Positions 23,564 to 38,500 of a stretch of 64,000 nt of DNA are shown piece by piece. The first letter of the stretch is position 1. Each line of letters starts with the position of its first letter. This stretch comes from an uncultured Eubacteriales bacterium. Its GTDB lineage: Bacteria; Bacillota; Clostridia; Christensenellales; Aristaeellaceae. The notes beneath the pieces were generated by a model, which saw nothing but the letters and a program-made list of their open reading frames with translations, did no database searches and had not been told where the DNA came from. The DNA is taken from NCBI GenBank assembly GCA_902793325.1, contig CADBCY010000007.1, forward strand, positions 105,244 to 169,243, given 5' to 3'. Position numbers and translations under genes: made by a program.

Positions 23564-26500
23564 TCATTCACCCGCTCCAGGCGACACTTCCGTCAAACTC
23601 CTCACCATCGTGTCGCCCACGACCAGGGTGAAGGTATGCTCCGCATCGGATGCGTCGAGCTCCACAAGAGTATACGTGCCGTCATTCAGCGTGCCAATGA
23701 AGTAGACGCCGGAATCGCCGGACACATAATAGCCGTCGTCGTTTCGGTCCGTCGTCACCACTTCGCTGCCGTCCGCACGATAGATCTTGAACCGCATACC
23801 GCTTAGCGGCACATTGCTGCTGTTCACCTTCCGCAGGATCACCTTGCGCTTCTTCGGGGAGAGGTTCAGGATCGTCGGGATCTGCACGGTATCATCGCCC
23901 ATCGTCAGCGTTGTGTTCGACACCGGGACCCACGTCGCCTCGGCATCGTCCTTTTGGGAGATGGTATAGGTGCCGTCGCCCGCCAGGTCGACTTTATACT
24001 GGATATCATCCTTCACGGGCAGGTAGTCCAAGCCATCTATCTTCGGGAATACCGTTTCCTCCAGGAAGTAGGTTCCCGGCGAAACCTTTTCGAACACGAC
24101 CAGGCCATCGCCATAGAGGGTCTGACTCGCGACGGTTTCAGTCTCGCCGCTGACGGTCTTCACCTTGATGCTCTTGGGAGCCGTTTCGGCAATCTCTTCG
24201 GAGGCGACAGGCTGGTTGACTGCATCGCCCTTGACGAGCACGGTTTCATCCTCGCTGTCCTTTTCGGCTGCGTACAGCGTGAAGGTTGCGCCATCCAAGG
24301 CGGTTCCTTCGCTGCTGATCTTGCGGAAAGCAAAGTCGAACCCGCCGGTCCAGTAGACGCAGCGATAGGTCACCTTCGCGTCTCCTTCTCCGACTTCGAT
24401 GTCCTCGCCCGCCTGGCCCGTCAGGTACTCTCCGCTCCAGTTCGTATCGGAATCGGGCCTCGCATTGCGGAAGGCCTTGTAGGTGGCTTCGCTCACTTCG
24501 CCGGTAAAGTCATCCGACAGCACCGCGAACTGCTTGAGCGGCATGTAGTGGTTCACATCCTCATTATCGCCGCTCGCCCATACCCAGATGGAACCGTTGG
24601 GCATTGCCTTCGTATTGTCGTCGGGATCGGTAAGCGCGCCGGAAATCACGAGAGAATTCAGCGGGGCTCCCGTGCCTTCAAGGAAGATGTCCTGGCGGGC
24701 GAGGGTGTAATTCTTCCCGCCGTTCTTTGCACCGGCCGACAGCGCCGATGTGCTGTGGTTGCCCGCGGACGGATTAATGCTCTCATCAGCGTTCATGCCC
24801 GCGCCGCCAAAGCTGGGATTGCCGGAGAGGTACAGCTTGCCGTTTGCGGAGAGGTAGATGCCCGCGCCATTGGCAGCACTGTTCCCATCGAGGGTACCGC
24901 CGGACACCGTGGCGATGCCGCCCGCCGCCACGTAGACCGCGCCGCCATCGCCCGTCGTGCTGGCGTTTTGCAGCGTCGCGCCGGTCTCTATGGTCAGGGC
25001 CGCACCGTTGGCGACGCTGACGATGCCGCCCTTGGCGCTGGTCTGCTTGTTTTTGCCGTCCAGCGTGATATTCGTCAGTGTCAGGCTCCCGCTGTTGACG
25101 ATAATCATGCTCGCGCCGAGATCGTCGTCGTTCCCCCGGGAGAGGGTCGCGATCTTACTGCTGGAATTATCGGAATTATAGAAGTACGTATCTCCGTTTC
25201 CTGCCATTTCCTGGGTTTCCTGCTGGCTCAATTCAGTCTTTATCTCTGCCGTGGTGAAGGTCAGGTTCACGTCGCTGCTCGCAATGTTCTTGTCCTCTTC
25301 CGTCAGCGTATAGTCCACCAGCAGCTTCAGCTTCAGCGCGTTTCCTTCATATTTTTGACCGTCTTTCTTGTACAAATCGCCGATTGCCGCCTGGAAGCCT
25401 TCCTTGACAGTGGAATACACCGCCGGGATGAGCATATTGGAATCGTCGCGCTGATACAATATGATATCATTCGCATCAGTCAGCTTACAGACCGCGAGAC
25501 TGTTCCATCTGACGTTCTTCCCGCCATCACTTTCGCCGTGCAGATAACTGCCGGTCTTGTTCGCGTCTGTATGCTCATCGACCCTGGCATTTCGGAAAGC
25601 CAGAAGCGTGCTGTCCTGGACGGTGGCAGAATCGTCAACCTTCGCAAACTGTTTCTCAGCTTTGTAATGCCCTTCCTTTTCCGCCCACACCCATATGCTG
25701 CCGGCCTTAACGGAATCGTCGAAATCGCCGGTTATCACCAGGGAATCTGCGTACGCATCCTCATATCCCGCGATAAAGATGTCTTGACGCATCTCGGTAT
25801 AATTCATGCGGCCGTTCGTAGCCAAGTATGTTTTGTTATCCCTCAGCATGTTGCCATTGGTGTTCCGGATGCTTCCCTGGCTGATGCCCGTGTCGCCAAA
25901 GTTCGGGCTGCCGGAGAGTCTCAACTCCGCGCCTTGCTCGAGATAGACGCCCGCGCCATTGGTACTGCACAGGTTCTTTTCGATGGAGCCCCTGGTGAAG
26001 GTCATGCTTGCGCCGGACACCGCGTACACCGCGCCGCCAAGCATTGCGTTGTTTCCGGTAAGACTACCGCCGTTCACGGTCATACTCGCGCCATTCGCCA
26101 GATATACCGCGCCGCCGTTGGCAGTCGTCCGGGAATTCTGCAGTGTCGCGCCTTCATCGACGGTCAGCGCGCCTGTGCCATTCACCTTTACGATGCCGCC
26201 ATCCTGCGAGGCATAGAAGGTATTGATCTTCGCGCCGTCCAGTGTAATGTTCTTGAGCGTCAGATCGCCGTAGTTCACAAGCATGGGATTGTTGTTATAG
26301 GCGCGCGTGATGCTGGCAGTGTTCCCAGTCCCCCTGTAGGGATGCTTGCCCGCCGAACTGCTGGCCGTGGTCAGCGTTAGCTTCACACCCTCAGGCACGG
26401 TGAGCCATTCCTTCAGGGTGTAATTCGTCACCAGCATCTGGATCTGCAGGCCCTTTCCCTTGTCTTCCTCCTTCATCAGTGAGTGGCTATCGTAGTAGAA

Positions 26501-29500
26501 ACGCCCTTCCAACGCTTTGAACGCGCCATTATCCCCTGTCAGCTCGGTAAAGACCGCGGGACTGTATACACTTTTACTGCTATTCCCACTCCTTACCTCA
26601 TGCTCCTGATACAGCATGACGCCTTCCGAATCCGTAATCTTGCAGACCGGCAGGATGTTTTTAAACACCAGCCGCGCTGTATACGGATCCTCGGTGTACT
26701 CCGTCATCTCGCCGATGTAGCCGGTTCTCGTATTGACCGGAACGATCTCGAAACGACTGTCTCCCGTTTCCTCAACCCAGTATCTCAATCCCGCAGGCAG
26801 ATTCTGTGCAGATATCGCCTCATTCGAAGAGAGTTCAAATGTAGCTGTGATTTCTGTTTCACCATTGTTTATACGGTTGAACGGAATGGCTCCATACCGG
26901 CCATCCGCGCCTTCTTGCCGGATATCATCATAGATGTTCTTCACCCTGACCTGACTGGTAGTATCGCCGTTATCCAGCTTTACGGTAAACCCAAACTTTG
27001 CATGCTCCGCGATTTTTGCGTCGCCTTCCGCGTTCTCGCTCACCTCAACCTGGTTTTCGATCAGCAGCTTGAAGATCTTGATCCAGTGAATATCATGGCT
27101 GCTGGTCACATCCTGGCCCACTACCAATCCGCCCTTCAGGAAGTTCCTGTCGTTCGTGAAGCAATACAGCGTGTTGACCTGGTTGGTTTTTGTAAACGTA
27201 CCAAAGACCTGACCTTCCTGTCCATGTGTAGAGAACGGCGGGTCGTTTTCATCTTCACCGGTTACATACACGCCGATATTGGCCCTGGAGGCCAGCGCGG
27301 CCTCGGGACCGGTGTGGATGATGTCATTGGCGCTATAATTCAGCTCCACATTGCAGGTCTTGTCGCCCAGCTTGCTGGCCTGGCAGGTATTGCCGGTCAC
27401 CTGCACGTAGCCGGAGAAATACAGCTCCGCACTGTTGCCGCCCACCGCGATGCCGCCGCCTTGATTAGTGGCGTAGTTGTTACGGATCGTGCCGCCGGCC
27501 ATGGTCATTGTCTTTCCATCTGCGACAAACACGCCGCCGCCGCGTACCGCTTTATTCCGGTTGTCGCTGGAGATGGCGGAATAGCCAATGATACCGCCGT
27601 CCATCAAGAACTCGCCGCCATTGACATAAACGCCGCCGCCGTCTGCTATTGCCTCACAGCGTGTAATACTGCCGCCTTCCGAGAAGGTGAACTTGCCGTC
27701 ATTGACATAAACGCCGCCGCCGTTTTTCGCGATGCAGTTACGAACCGTGCCGAAACGGATCTGGAACTCGCCGCCGTTAATATACGCGCCGCCGCCATTG
27801 CCGATTTCACCGTTGTTTTTCGCGTTCTGCAAAATGGCTTTGGTCCCCAGCTCCAGTTTGCCGCCATTAACCTGAACGACGGGCGCGGCGTGGCTTTTTC
27901 CATCCAGTATGATGCTCTTCAGAACCAAATTCCCTTGGTTCATCACCAGCAGCGAATGATCGCCCGCGCTTGTCAGCATCGCGCGGCAGGTGCCGTCGCG
28001 CTCCGGGGTTCCCCCGTAAGGATAATCCGCGTCGTTGTCGGTCTTTCCCGCCGTCGTGAAGGTAACCTCGATATTGCTCCCGAAGTATACGTTGACAGGC
28101 TCGGAAAGCTCATAGCTCTCCACCAGCATCTTCAGGCAATACTTATTGCCGGAATACTGTGTTCCATCCTTGTATTGCAGCTTCATCATGGTGGTACCGC
28201 GGAACAGGTTGAACGGACTGCTCACCTGGCCGCTGCCTTCGGTGTCCAGTCTGTCAAAGATTGCCGGGTTGCCGACCGAGAAGTACAGATCGCGCCCTGC
28301 GTCGTCCGTCAGCTTGCAGATGGGCGGACCGCCCCAGATGATCTTCTGGTTGTTGGAAACGCTTCGGTCAATGATGCCGTGCAAATTGCTGTTGTCCGAC
28401 TGGAACACGGCGTCCTGGTCCCCCAGACCCGTTGGTCTCCAGCCTTCCGTTCCTGATTTGGAAAAGGGCGACTGGCCGAATTGCGTACCCACAACCTTGG
28501 CGTTGACGACGCCGATCACGCCGCCTTCGTTCTCCTTCGGCCCCAGATTGCAGTTGACCTTGACACAATTCTTATTCTGGCCACTGGTATCCTCCGGCAA
28601 TCTCAGGTTGGACACCTGGTTTCCGGAAGCCACGTTGCCCTTGATCTCGGAATTGTCGCAGTAATTGACGTCCTCAGCCTTATGGGCATCGCCGATCGTC
28701 AGAGTCCCTGCATCGCCAATATAGACGCCTGCCCCATGTTCCGCCACCGCTTCCGGCAGACTGTTGTTCCGGATGTACGAATTCTGTATCTCCAGATCCT
28801 TTTTGGCGTACACACCGCCGCCGTAACTGTTCTGGGTGAGCGCGCTGTTGCCCTGTACGGTGGTGCCGATCAGGGTCAGCTTGTTGCTTACGGCATAATA
28901 GATTCCACCGCCGCCCCAATTGTTATCCTTAGGGCCGGCCAGCACGTTCGCCTTGCAACTGCGGATGCTGCTGTTGGTAAACGTCACGGTGGTCCCTGCA
29001 GTCGTGTAGAAGCCGCCGCCGCAATAGGCCGCAATGCAGCCCTCGATCTCAGTATCGCTGATCTCCGTCGCGCCGTTTCCTTGCTTATAAATGGCGCCGC
29101 CGTTGGATATAGAGGTACAGCCCTGGATCTTTGTCTTTTTATTCCCGTATTTGTCGATGGTCAGCTTTGCGGCATTGCAGGCAATGGCACCGCCTTCATA
29201 CCCTTTTCCCTTCTCCTTGTCAGTAGCTTGAATTGTCTCATTGGTGACCAAGCAGCGCTCAAACGTACACCCGTATACATAAGCGTCAACCGCTTTTGTG
29301 TTCTTGAAGTAGACGCCGCCGCCCCTGGTGTTTTCGTTAGAGGAGGCTTTTCCCGTAGCCTTGCAATCGCGGAAGGTGCAGTTGTTCAGGGTGGTATGGA
29401 GTGTCGCGCAACACAGTCCGCCGCCGTCCCTCATCGCCGTGCAGCCGATGAAAGTGCAATCTGTAAATGTCGCCTGCGTCGGTAGCTCGCTGTCAGCAGA

Positions 29501-32500
29501 GTCATGGATGTACACGTTAATGCCACCGCCGCCACGCTTCAATGCCTTGCACTGCGTAAACGTACTGCCGGTGATCTCAACGGTATGCGCGTCGGATTCG
29601 ATGCCGCCTGCTGCGTTGGCTTCACATGACGTGAAGGTACAGGTGCCTTTAACGACGGTTTTGGTCTGGGCGCAATACGGATAGGGCTTATAGTTGTCTT
29701 TTTCTTGAGACTCGATTCTGTGGAATACCGCGCCGCCCTGGTCTGTTGCTGAACAGCCGGTAAAGCTGCAATCCTCCAGCTCCATTTTCTTTCCGTTCAT
29801 CCAGATCGCACCGCCGCCAGCCCTGCCGTCATTTGTCTCGGATTTACAGCTCGTGAAATTAGCGTTCTTGACTTTGAGATTCAGATTGACGGTGTCATTA
29901 TCATTAATTCCAGTGTAATCATCGAAATAGTAATAATTCACGGTACTTATTTTCTTATCATCGCCATAAGCGATGAAAATCGCACCGCCGTTCTTGGAGA
30001 TAAAGCTCTTGAAGTTGGCATTCTCAATGTCAACCTTGCAGTTTTTGGTTTTCAGCGCGCCGCCGTCGCATGTACCCGTTAACGCCTTGCCGTCGAAATC
30101 CAGGTTTCGGATCACGACATTCGCGAAATCATTCGCATCCTTGCTCGCGATGTTGACCGTGATCACGGGATCCTTCGTATTTCCGTTGCCGCGGCTGATG
30201 GACGCTCTGCCCGTTCCTTCGTACTTGTATCGGCCCTTTGTCGCGGTGGTGAAGGTGATCTTCTCTATGCCATCGACTGCGATATAAGGAACGTCTTTAG
30301 GCGAAGCTTCAGCCGCAGCCGTCGCGAAAGCTTCTCTATCGGTGATTTTCACCACATCCGAGCCCGGCATCAGGTAGTCCACGATCATTTCAATGGTAAC
30401 GTCGCGGAGTTGATTCTCTTTTGCGAAGTACACAGCGCCTCTCATGGTAGAGAACGGCACCTCACGCCTCGATATGACGGCCCATTGCTCCCCGACCTTA
30501 CACACGTCTGCTTCCCCACTGCAGTCCAGGCCGTAATTTGTCGCACAGTTTGTCTTCGCGGCAGCCTTAGCTTCCGCTCCATTGGCATAGAGCGTATTGG
30601 TCCGCACGACATACTTGTTGCCATCCTGAACGATCAAGTTGCTATTCAAAGCCTGTTCACTGCAATACGCTTCCGCTTCTCCTTGCGTATCGAACCGATT
30701 CGGGGCCCAGATCTTGCAGATATACTTATCGCCGCCGAAGATGATTTCGTAGGTATCTGTGTTGTTCTTCGTTTTTCCCTTCTCATCAAAGCTCGTCCCA
30801 ACCTTGGAGTCTGTCCCGTTCATGCGCAGGTTGACCGTCTCGGTTGCGGGCATGCCCACAACGCTGCCCTTCAGGGTGAAATCTATATTTTGTCCGCCCG
30901 GGATCAACACGCTGATGGACCCGCCTTTTGCCGCCAGAGTCAGCTTGTCATCACTCATTTCAACCGGCAGCAGATCCGGCTGGATGACGGCGTCCCGCGC
31001 GAAGACCAGGCCGCAGCCCACAACAGTTGCGCTGTTCATGACGCTGGTCTCGTTATTCTTCCCCGGCATCTTCACCTTTATCTCGGTGATGTCAAGGGGA
31101 TATTCCGTGTTGTTTTCGATGGAAACGAAGGCAGGATCGGCAAAGTACACGACCAGCATCGTCTCCAAATCGACAAACGAACCATCATCCTGTTCTTCTT
31201 TTTCTACAAGGGGGATCACCGTGCCGTCGCGCTTTTGTACCTGCCACATGTTATCCCGCCAGACCAGCTTGGTCAGGTAATCCTCGTAGGGGTTTTGCGG
31301 CTTACGCCAATCTGCTTCCGTCGGGAGTCTATTCAGCCTCAGCGTCGTCGCGTAGATCGCAGAAGCCGCCAGATTTCCGCGCACCGCCTCCGCAACTGCG
31401 GAGAAAGCCATCTCCTCGCCCGTCGGGTAGAACAGCGTCGGATTATGATCACTGCCACCGTCCGGGAACGCTGTGCTGAATGACTTGAGGTAGCGGACAG
31501 CGATTAAAATCGGAGCTGTCCAGAAAATCTTTCGCGTCGTTTCGTTCTTAAGGGCATACAGGTTTTCCCAGCGGTCATTGCTGAAGCCGCTTACATCAGC
31601 ATCGTTCTCCGTGTATACGCCGAACAGGCCGCCGACACCGCCGCGGTTCTTGTACAGGTATTCTTTTCCCTCTTTAAACTTGTTGGGAACGTAGATGCCA
31701 ACCTTGCCCTGTTCCTTCGTCAATCCGCTGGTGTTGATCACCGAGTCGGTATCCTGGTCCAGGAAGACATTGCAGTCCAGCGCGTTATTGCCACTGCCGT
31801 ACTTATTCCCGGTGACCTGAGCCGCGTCGGAGAAATACAGCCTTACGCTGGTTCCACCCACGCCAACCGCGCCACCGGTAGCAATGGTCCCGCTGCCGTT
31901 GACGGTATTTTGTTTGACTTCACCGCCGGTGAACGTCGCGTTGCCGTTGTTGACGAAGATTGCTGCGCCATTATCGGCAAAGTTCCCGGTAATGATCGGC
32001 TTTGCAACCAGCTCCGTGGTGGTCGGGGGCTCGCCATCGCCGCCGGATACGTCGTCGGAGGACGTCGTGATCGTGTTGGACAGGGTCAGCGTGCCGGAAT
32101 CGACGTAGATCGCGCCACCCTTCTGGGTATAACTGTTTGCTTTCTTGCCATTGCCTTGGAACGTACCGCCGAAAACCGCAAGCGTTCCTGTACCAATCCA
32201 GAAAGCGCCACCGTTATTCGTTGCATAGTTCCCTTTGATCGTGGGCGCGTTATTCTCATTCATGGGATTAACTGTAACCGAACCGCTCGGGGTATAGATC
32301 GCGCCACCGTTCTTCGCCGTATTCTTTTCGATGGTTATTCTTTGACTGATATTGATCGTACCGTTCTGGGCATAGATCGCGCCGCCGTTGCCTTGGTTGG
32401 CCGTATTCTCTGCTATCCCTCCCTGGCCGGACAGGTTAATCTCGCCATTCCCGGCATAGTAAATCGCGCCGCCATTACCACTGCTGGCGATGTTGTTTGC

Positions 32501-35500
32501 GATGCGTCCGCTGTCTGATACGGTGATATTCCCGTCACCGGCGCAGTAGATCGCGCCGCCGTTCGCCGCTTTGTTGTCCTGAATGTTGCCCTGGATTACG
32601 ATATCGCCCGCGGTGGCATAGATCGCACCGCCGTTATTGGCGTTGATTGCGTTTCTCAACGTCGCCGATTCGTTAACCGTCAGCTTCCCGGCGCTGCGAA
32701 TCATCGGAGCCGTGGCATTGATCGACGCGCCGTCGATTATGATATGGGCGAAGGTCAGCGTGCCCTTGTTGTCAAACAACGGCACATCCGCCATATCCGT
32801 GTCACGTTTAATCTCCCACGGGTCACTGATTTGCTCCCCGTTGATGTCCGTACTGGTCGCGATCGTGATATTATATCCGGCGGGAATATCGACGGCGTCC
32901 AGCAACGGCATGGTGTAATCGGTCAGCATCTCAATCGTCGCCGTGCGATCGGGCATCTCCGCCGCGTACTCCACAGCGTCCTTGAGCGTATAGAAAACTG
33001 TATTATGGATCTTGCAGATCGCCTTGGGTGTGTTGACCAGCTTCACACACTTCTCGGTGTCCAGCGTCAACGGTTGGTCGGGAAGCGTGATGTTGCTCAT
33101 CGTGCCGCCCACGATCGCACCCGCCTGCGCTGTAAGCACATAGTTTTCTTTCTCGCCTTCCGTGATGGAATACTCGCCCTTGGCCATGCCAATCAGCTTC
33201 ACCCTGCTGCCGTCCTTGACCTTAAGCCTGAGCTCGTTCTTGCTGCCCTCCACCTCGGGATTGGCAGGGATGAATTCAACCTCGCCTTCCTCGCCCTCGG
33301 TTTCCGGTTTGGCCTTGATCTTGTCGGAAGCAATGGTAATGGTGAAGTACTTCCCGGTAAAAATCGGGTTCTCGCCGCTTTGGGCCACATTCACCGTCTT
33401 GGTGATCAGCAGATCGTAGCCGCGCTCGGCATAAATGGCATAGATGGTGGGGCACTTGCCTTCGGCAATGCTCATGGGCGCCCAATCCTTGCCGTTATAG
33501 CTGTATTCCAAGGTGTAATTGAGAATCTTCAGCCGCAGGGTCAGGCCTTCGCCCACGGCAAGATCCTCTTCGCTGATCTCTGTCATGTCCGCGTCGCCCG
33601 CCAGGAGATAGCTGTAGGTCAGGTAACGCTCAGCCAGGGTCGAACCGTCGTCCATGACCGGCGGCATGCGGAAGTTGTTCCCGCTCTGGCTGATGGTGAG
33701 ACCCTCCTTGGGCAGCTCAAGCCGTTGGTTCTGCGTGACAGGTTTGCCGTTAACGCTGATTGACGCAAGGCTATAGGTGAGCCTGTCGTCCGCAGCCTCA
33801 AGTTCACCGGTTTCCGTGTTCTGCTCCAGGCCTATCACAGGCTCAAGGGTATATTTCGCTTCTCCCTCTTTCTCAACCGCTTTGACATACTTGATCACGG
33901 GCTTGGGATAATAGAGGTAATAGATCTGGTTGTCATCCAGATTGGCCAGCTTATTCTCCTGGTCGTCCTGCAGCACCAGCTCGTAGATATTGCTGCCTTC
34001 CGCAACCGGCAGATAGGCGACCTTTGTGAAGCCCATCTCGCGGACGATGATTGCATGCCCCTCTTCCGCGGCGGGAGCATACAGGATCACGCCGAAGGCG
34101 TAGGTATCCGTGTTGTCGACGAACAGTCCGTCGTAAGGCTCCGTCGTCTGCTCATCGCCTACGCCCACGGTCCGCTCGCCGCCTGTGGCCGGCAGCGCGG
34201 TCAACAGCGTCGCGCTCTGCCCGAGACGGAGATTGAAACGAGTGTCGGCCGGCGTTCTGCTCCTCTTACTGTCCCTGCAGATAACGCCGCTATCCTCCAC
34301 CAACGCCACATGTGCCTCCACCGGGATGGACGCGCGGGTGTTGGTAAAGGTGACCTCCACCGTGCTGCCGATGGTCGTTTCATCGGGCGTCACGGACCAG
34401 GAAACGGATGTTTCGCCTTCAGCGGGATGCTGGGGTTCACCGTTGACGGCAACTGTAAAGTCATCGACAGTGTTCTGGGAGATTGTCACTCTCTGGGTCA
34501 AGGAATCCCCGGAGGTAAACAGGACCGTGGAATACGATTCTCCGTTGTGAAGGGTGATGTAATCATCCGTTTCCGCATGGTAATCGTATTTAGCGCTTTC
34601 CTCGCCATTCACGATATCCGTAATGACGTAGTTGAAATTAAACGCCTGGCCGGTGACATCCGCCTGCAGTCCGACCGTTTTTACGTTGAACGTAACCACG
34701 GTAGGACGTTTATCATAGTACAACACATAGAGCTGCACATTATAGCCACAGCGTTTCCAGTTCGTCCAGATCTTCTGATCCGACCCCGCCTGGGCGGTAA
34801 AGGTCGTGGTATACTCAAAGCCGCGCCAGGTGTTGCGCAGGGCCAGCACCGGACGGTTCTCGTCGTCGTTCGATATGGAAGATATCAGCGTCAGTTTGGA
34901 AGCGTTCGTCACGTCTTCCGCGCCCAGAGCGAAGGCATAGTACGGATAGGTAACGGGATCACCATTCACCCACGCCAGCGGGGCCGTGATCTTCTCCGCC
35001 ATGTCATAAACCGCATATCCCCCGCCGGTATAGTCGAGATCCGTTGCTCGAGGCGCGGATGAAGGAATACCATTAATAACGGTAAGGCCGCCCTGTTGGT
35101 TCATGCTGTCGTAGCCGATATTCGCCTGTTTCTTCTGATAGTATACGAAGTAGAGCTCCTCGCCGTCCTTCAAGGGCCTGTAGTCGGTTTCTCCGGCATA
35201 TAGCACTTCGACGCACTTCTTCACGCCGTTGTACCGGATCCCGGTGACCGCCTTGTTCTCGGAAACGGCGGAAAGGGACTTGGATACCGCGATGAAGGCG
35301 AAGGCATAGGCATCACCCGGCTTGACATGGCTGTTCGCGCTCAATGCAGTCGGCGTCGTCTTGACCTGGATACCCTTCCCTGCGGGCTCCGAAATAACTA
35401 CGACGTTTTCTACCGTCCAGTCGGTGTGTTCCGCCAGCGCTTCTGCGGAGGCGTCCACGGCGTGAATGCGAACGACCTCCGGATCACCCCAACAGGCATA

Positions 35501-38500
35501 CAGATCCAGCGCACCCGCAACCGGCTGCGCAAAATCGTATTCCTCATAGTTATAGCTGCCCGGATCGCCGCTGCGGGTCGCCCAATATCGGAACAGCTTC
35601 TCGTCATCCCGATAAGTCGGCGCGGCGGCAGGCTCGCTCACGGTATCGCCGATATACGCGACCCGGTTGTAGGTTTTATCGCTGTGATTGTAATAGTAGG
35701 TCGTCGAAGGCAGTTGCGCGAAACCGCCCCAATCTTCTTTCCCGTCCGCGTCGTTCAGATGATAGGCCACATTGGTCTGCCAGATGGCCTTGAATGTCGT
35801 GGGCGTGGACTTGGAAGTGCTCACCGTATAGCTGCTGCCCGGAACATGGCGCTTTTTCGCCTCGTCCCTCCAGCCCACCAGCCGGACGCCCTGCGCAAAG
35901 GTGAACCCCTCGCCGCTGCTCAGGATAATCCTGGCGCGATCAGCCAGCCCGCTGACGGTGGCCGTCTTCCGATCCTCCGCAACCGTTCCTTGCAACGGGG
36001 TGTGCTCGTCGTCTTCACCAAAGTCGGCGCCATCGTTCACCGTACCGCCGTTGGCGTCATAGGTGATGCTCGTCGTCTCCAGCGGAGCCTTGTATACGGC
36101 AACCAGGGTGACGACTTCCTTGCCGCCGACGAGCACCGCGTCGTCGGAGCTCAGCGTAAAGACCGAGCCGGGTTTATAGATGCGGCCGTCGTCGGAGTTC
36201 TTCTTCCTCCACCCCACGAATGTGGAGCCGACCTGATTCGAACCCGGTATGGCCGTGCGGGTCAGCGTGATGCTGGAGCAGTCGGAATAGGTCTGCTCGC
36301 TCCGCTCTTTCGCCCTGCCGTTGTCCAACAAGCCCTCTCCCGCGTCGTATTCAAGGTAATAGACGCCGGCCTTCTTCCAATGCAACCTGATACTCAGATC
36401 ATGGTCCACGCGACGGCTGAAATCATAGGGGGTTTCCGTACCGTCGGCGTTCACCTCGTACCAGCCGACATAGGTGTAGGTTCCGGGGGAATACTCGAAG
36501 GTGGTATCCTCGGTAGCCTCTCCGGGAACGTTGGTATAGTATGCGTTGCGATCCTCCGGTTCGTTGGGATCATACTCGTTGCCGGAATAGCCATAATAGG
36601 CCCTGTCGCGCTTCGCGTAGTAGGTCTGGCCCGAGCTGGACTTCACGTAGTCGCGGGTCACCTGGGTATACTCCCGCACCTGCTCGCCGTCGAACGTCTC
36701 CCAGAACCACGTGCCGCCGGTGCCGTTGAAAGCACCATAATTGGGATCGATCTGAACGATATACCATTCCGCCGCGCTCCAACCGGCATAGATGGTCAGA
36801 TCCTCACAGGGCATGGTCTCATAGAGCACTTTGCTGTATTGATATTGATTGTAAGATTCCTGATCGAAGAACACCTTTGTGGAGCAGATGCTGTCCGCGT
36901 ACCAGCCGCTGAAGGTGAACACTTCCTGCCCGGAATAACCCTTGATGGCCGGGCTGGGGTCGTCAGGCACAAGTTTCTTGATCGAGGCATTATACTGCAC
37001 CTTACTCCGACCGCCATTCCCGTCATATTCGATCGGCAGGTTGTTGCCCGTCCATGTCACGCCCTCCATGGGTTCCATGGAATCCAGGAATCTCAGACTA
37101 TATCCTTCTGTCGAAGGAGTTGGATCGGTCGCTCCAGCACGCCTGTTATAGTAAACGTTCAGCACCGTATAGCCTTTGTCATTGACAGGCGTCGGGCCGT
37201 CGCATCGGCCGAATTCATAGCTGTACTCGTCTATCCCTGTGATGTTTTCGCTTACAAGGCCGCTGACGGTCTTGTATACTTTTTCCACGGAAACGGTTGT
37301 TCCGAGAGCGGCGGTCTTTTCAATGCTCGCCACAAAATCATAGGTCTTGTCCGTCGCGTCAGCCATGTCCGTCGTCTTCTGCTTCCAGATGATGATCTTC
37401 CAGGGTATGGACTGTTCCGCGCTCCACTTGGCATAGAGCGTAGCATTATCGGTCAATCTCAGTCGTCTGGTTTCAGGGTTGACGGTCTCAACCGTTATCC
37501 CGTCACGATCAAACTCCGGTTTCAGCTTTGTCGTTGCGTTGAAAACCTCGGTGCCTTCCTGATAATCCTCGGTTGTCCACCAGCCCTCGAATGTATAGTT
37601 GCCCCAAGTGGGAACGGGAATATCCTCCTGCTTCAGCCATTCGTCCTCGCAATAGGACGCGGCGGGCACATAGGACGCGCCGGAACCCGTTTTCCCGGAG
37701 ACGAAAACCAGCCTGTAGGCTTTCAGGAAAACGGGATAGAAGTCCCTTTGGTCGGCGTTGACGACAACCCATCCGTCTTCGTCATCGGTTATGATCTTAT
37801 CCCCGCCTTGGCCGGGCTTCTGTACGGGCTCTTTGGACCAGCCGCGGAATACCATGATCTCCTGGTTGACGCTCCTGTAGGTCACGCTCAGGTCGCTGAT
37901 CTTCACCATGGCGTCGCCGCTTTGCGGCAGCTCCACCCGACGGGTATACGCCACCGGATAACTCCTGGTAGCGGTGTCATACTGGTCGTGGAAATTGACA
38001 TAGATGTAGTATTTGTATTCGGAATGTAGGTATACAGCGGATACGCCCTCTTCAATTTTCGCGCCTTCAAAATCGTAGAGCGTATCATCCGCGTCATACC
38101 ACCCCGCGAATTCCTGCTCCTCCTTGGGCGTCGGCTGCGGAATGATCAGTTCGTCAATGCTGGCGACGGTCTGCCAGTAAATGGTTTCGTCCCCGTCCAA
38201 GAAGTAATACGTGCACAGCAGCGTATCCTCTCCGGGCTGGCTCTCGCCGGGGACCGTCGCCGTACTACTTGTCGTGTCGTAGATGCTGAATGTCTGCCAC
38301 TTCAACGTCGCTTTGTTCGTAATGACGATCTCTTCGCCCTCCGTACCGATCAGGCGGGCCTTGTAGGAGAGCAGGACATGGGTTCCGTCGGGAATCGTGA
38401 ACGTGCCGGTGGCAGGATTATATGTAACCTCGTCACTGATGTCACTGTTGGTATCGACATTAATCGCCTTGACCGAGCTGGCCTCTATCTCCTGGTTGCT

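Noticed and set aside
23500..23700. A hidden LPXTG sorting signal lost by frameshift at the adhesin end
   Set aside because: No LPxTG-like, hydrophobic or charged tail appears in any frame past the stop; the next gene begins at once.
24300..33060. CRISPR-like or non-coding repeat array
   Set aside because: The repeated GCGCCGCCG-containing segments are codons for GGAIY-type protein repeats in one continuous frame, with irregular spacing.
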